A stretch of DNA of 8,562 nucleotides from Actinomycetota bacterium. GTDB taxonomy: Bacteria > Actinomycetota > Thermoleophilia > Gaiellales > Gaiellaceae. The position numbers and the translations under genes were made by a program. Where the stretch lies: positions 1-8,562 of the forward strand of contig JACDER010000038.1 of assembly GCA_013816275.1 (NCBI GenBank). The letters run 5' to 3'. A model generated the notes under the pieces. That model ran no database searches. It worked only from the letters and a program-made list of their open reading frames with translations, and was not told the DNA's origin. Positions 6,654 to 8,562 of this stretch are shown piece after piece; within the stretch, counting starts at the first letter, position 1; the number at the start of each line of letters is the position of its first letter.

Positions 6654-6823
6654 CCCTCATGCCCCTGGCCGCCGCCTGCTCCTGCCCGGCGGAGCCGGGC
6701 TCCGCAGGCGGCTCGTGCCGCTGGCGGCAGGATCCGGCGCCCGCGGCGCTTGTCCGTGCTTGCGTGCACTGTCCTGCGCGCCGCGGGCTTGCCTCCTTTG
6801 CCAGCGACCCGCCAGGCGCATGA
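6650..6823 (+). CDS. Possible small cysteine-rich ORF between nuoD and nuoE
   Basis: A 57-codon frame runs from GTG 6650 (overlapping the nuoD TGA as GTGA) to TGA 6821-6823 (overlapping the nuoE ATG as ATGA). An ATG at 6659 is an alternative start. The product would have five cysteines: CSC at 10-12, Cys23, and CVHC at 38-41. It has no membrane segment and resembles no family I know. For coding: both junctions copy the NTGA overlaps used at nuoB/C, C/D and E/F, and nuoE has almost no Shine-Dalgarno of its own. Against: 11 of 57 codons end in A or T, the nuoE frame is open here too, that frame is also Cys-rich, and a stop-free run of this length is about as likely as not at this GC. The same bases form two strong hairpins. 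Treat as hypothetical. Confidence 0.25.
   Translation: MTLMPLAAACSCPAEPGSAGGSCRWRQDPAPAALVRACVHCPARRGLASFASDPPGA
6671..6712 (+). repeat. Stem-loop 1 in the nuoD-nuoE spacer
   Basis: GCCGCCTGC (6671-6679) pairs perfectly with GCAGGCGGC (6704-6712). Inside, across a small internal loop (TCCT opposite TCC), GCCCGG (6684-6689) pairs with CCGGGC (6695-6700) around a CGGAG loop. Fifteen nearly all-GC pairs make a very stable RNA hairpin. There is no following U tract, so it does not look like an intrinsic terminator. An mRNA-processing or stability element, or a copy of a dispersed palindromic repeat, are possibilities. Confidence 0.55.
6739..6788 (+). repeat. Stem-loop 2 in the nuoD-nuoE spacer
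   Basis: GCCCGCGGCGC (6739-6749) is perfectly complementary to GCGCCGCGGGC (6778-6788): an 11-bp all-GC stem with a 28-nt loop. The loop contains a small nested hairpin, GTGC (6756-6759) with GCAC (6766-6769), and two copies of TGTCC (6751-6755, 6770-6774). It ends 31 nt before the nuoE ATG. No U tract follows. With stem-loop 1 it fills most of the spacer. Confidence 0.5.
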
Positions 6824-7286
6824 GGGAAACCGCCTTCTACGACGAGGTGCAGGCCATCCGCGCGGGATATCCGGAGTCCCGCTCGGCGGTCCTGCCGGCG
6901 CTGCGGCTTGCACAGGAGCAGCACGAGGGATGGCTTCCACCCGAAGCACTGCGCGAGGTGGCGGACGCGCTCGATCTCGCTCCGGCGCAGGTGGAGGCGG
7001 TCGCGTCCTTCTACGACATGTTCCACCTCGAGCCGGTCGGGCGGCACCTGGTCGAGGTGTGCACGAACCTCTCCTGCGCCCTCGTCGGCGCGCAGCAAGT
7101 GCTCGAAGCCTTCGAGCAGGAGCTGGGCGTGAGGCCCGGGGAGACAACCGAGGACAGCACGGTGACGCTGCGCGCCGTGGAATGTGCCGGCGGCTGCGGG
7201 CGCGCCGTGGTCGTCGCCGTGGACGGCCGCTACCACGAGCCGGTCAAAGCCGAGGACGTTCCCGCGATCGTGGAGGGGCTCCGAAA

Positions 7287-7290
<4 letters not shown>
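6820..7290 (+). CDS. nuoE: NADH-quinone oxidoreductase subunit E (NuoE, 24 kDa)
   Basis: Thioredoxin-fold [2Fe-2S] subunit of the NADH-oxidising module that carries cluster N1a next to NuoF. It has 156 residues. The ligands follow the family pattern: Cys81 and Cys86 in EVCTNLSCAL (x4 spacing), Cys122 and Cys126 in VECAGGCGRAV (x3 spacing). The helical N-terminal part contains LRLAQEQHEGWLPPEALREVA, close to the family consensus, and ASFYDMFHLEPVGRH leads into the first cysteine pair. ATG 6820 gives the usual length and start (RETAFYDEV). The frame is open upstream to GTG 6715, but that would add 35 Arg/Cys-rich residues not expected in the family. Only AGG 3 nt upstream resembles a ribosome-binding site, which is weaker than at nuoB or nuoF. 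The second codon, AGG, is a rare arginine codon in such GC-rich genes. The stop overlaps the nuoF ATG. Confidence 0.95.

Positions 7291-8562
<1,272 letters not shown>

Noticed and set aside
6715..6819. 35-residue N-terminal extension of NuoE from GTG 6715
   Set aside because: The family length and start fit ATG 6820. The extension is Arg/Cys/Pro-rich, overlaps the hairpins and has no ribosome-binding site.
6526..7236. 236-codon minus-strand frame covering the nuoD-nuoE spacer and nuoE
   Set aside because: Mostly the mirror of nuoE and nuoD, with a low-complexity Arg/Ala product. It does not explain the spacer better than the plus-strand readings.

Overview
The window reads as ordinary chromosome of a high-GC bacterium, most likely an actinobacterium and possibly Thermoleophilia-like. 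That assignment is inference: it rests on the very high GC, the DUF4037 protein, the thioredoxin-reductase-like ferredoxin-NADP reductase, and a nuo operon with separate nuoC and nuoD. Frequent GTG/TTG starts fit the same picture. No tRNA, rRNA, CRISPR array, transposase or phage gene is visible. Coding density is about 96 percent, and no gene-free stretch exceeds 300 bases.

Left half (1-3720, minus strand). Four genes run leftward from a divergent promoter region near 3720-3900. In transcription order they are an ErpA/HesB-type iron-sulfur carrier, a ferredoxin/flavodoxin-NADP+ reductase of the TrxR-like family that lacks the redox CxxC, a DUF4037 nucleotidyltransferase-like protein, and class II fumarase (fumC, cut by the window's left edge). 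Junctions are 36 nt, a 4-nt TTGA overlap, and 9 nt, so they probably form one operon.

Right half (3897-8562, plus strand). This is the start of a complex I (NADH:quinone oxidoreductase) operon, nuoA-B-C-D-E-F, with nuoF running off the right edge. NuoA is a membrane subunit. NuoB, C and D form the quinone-side connecting module that ends at cluster N2. NuoE and NuoF form the NADH-oxidising module. Junctions B/C, C/D and E/F are 4-nt NTGA start-stop overlaps.

The two halves fit together metabolically. Fumarase feeds the TCA cycle that makes NADH, complex I oxidises NADH, ErpA-type proteins deliver the Fe-S clusters complex I needs, and the reductase links NADPH with ferredoxin or flavodoxin.

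The one real irregularity is the 166-nt gap between nuoD and nuoE (6654-6819) in an otherwise overlapping operon. It can form two strong GC-rich hairpins. It also holds a continuous 57-codon cysteine-rich frame whose GTG start overlaps the nuoD stop and whose TGA overlaps the nuoE ATG. It may be a small undescribed protein, a structured RNA processing or repeat element, or chance openness in GC-rich DNA. I cannot decide between these from one sequence.
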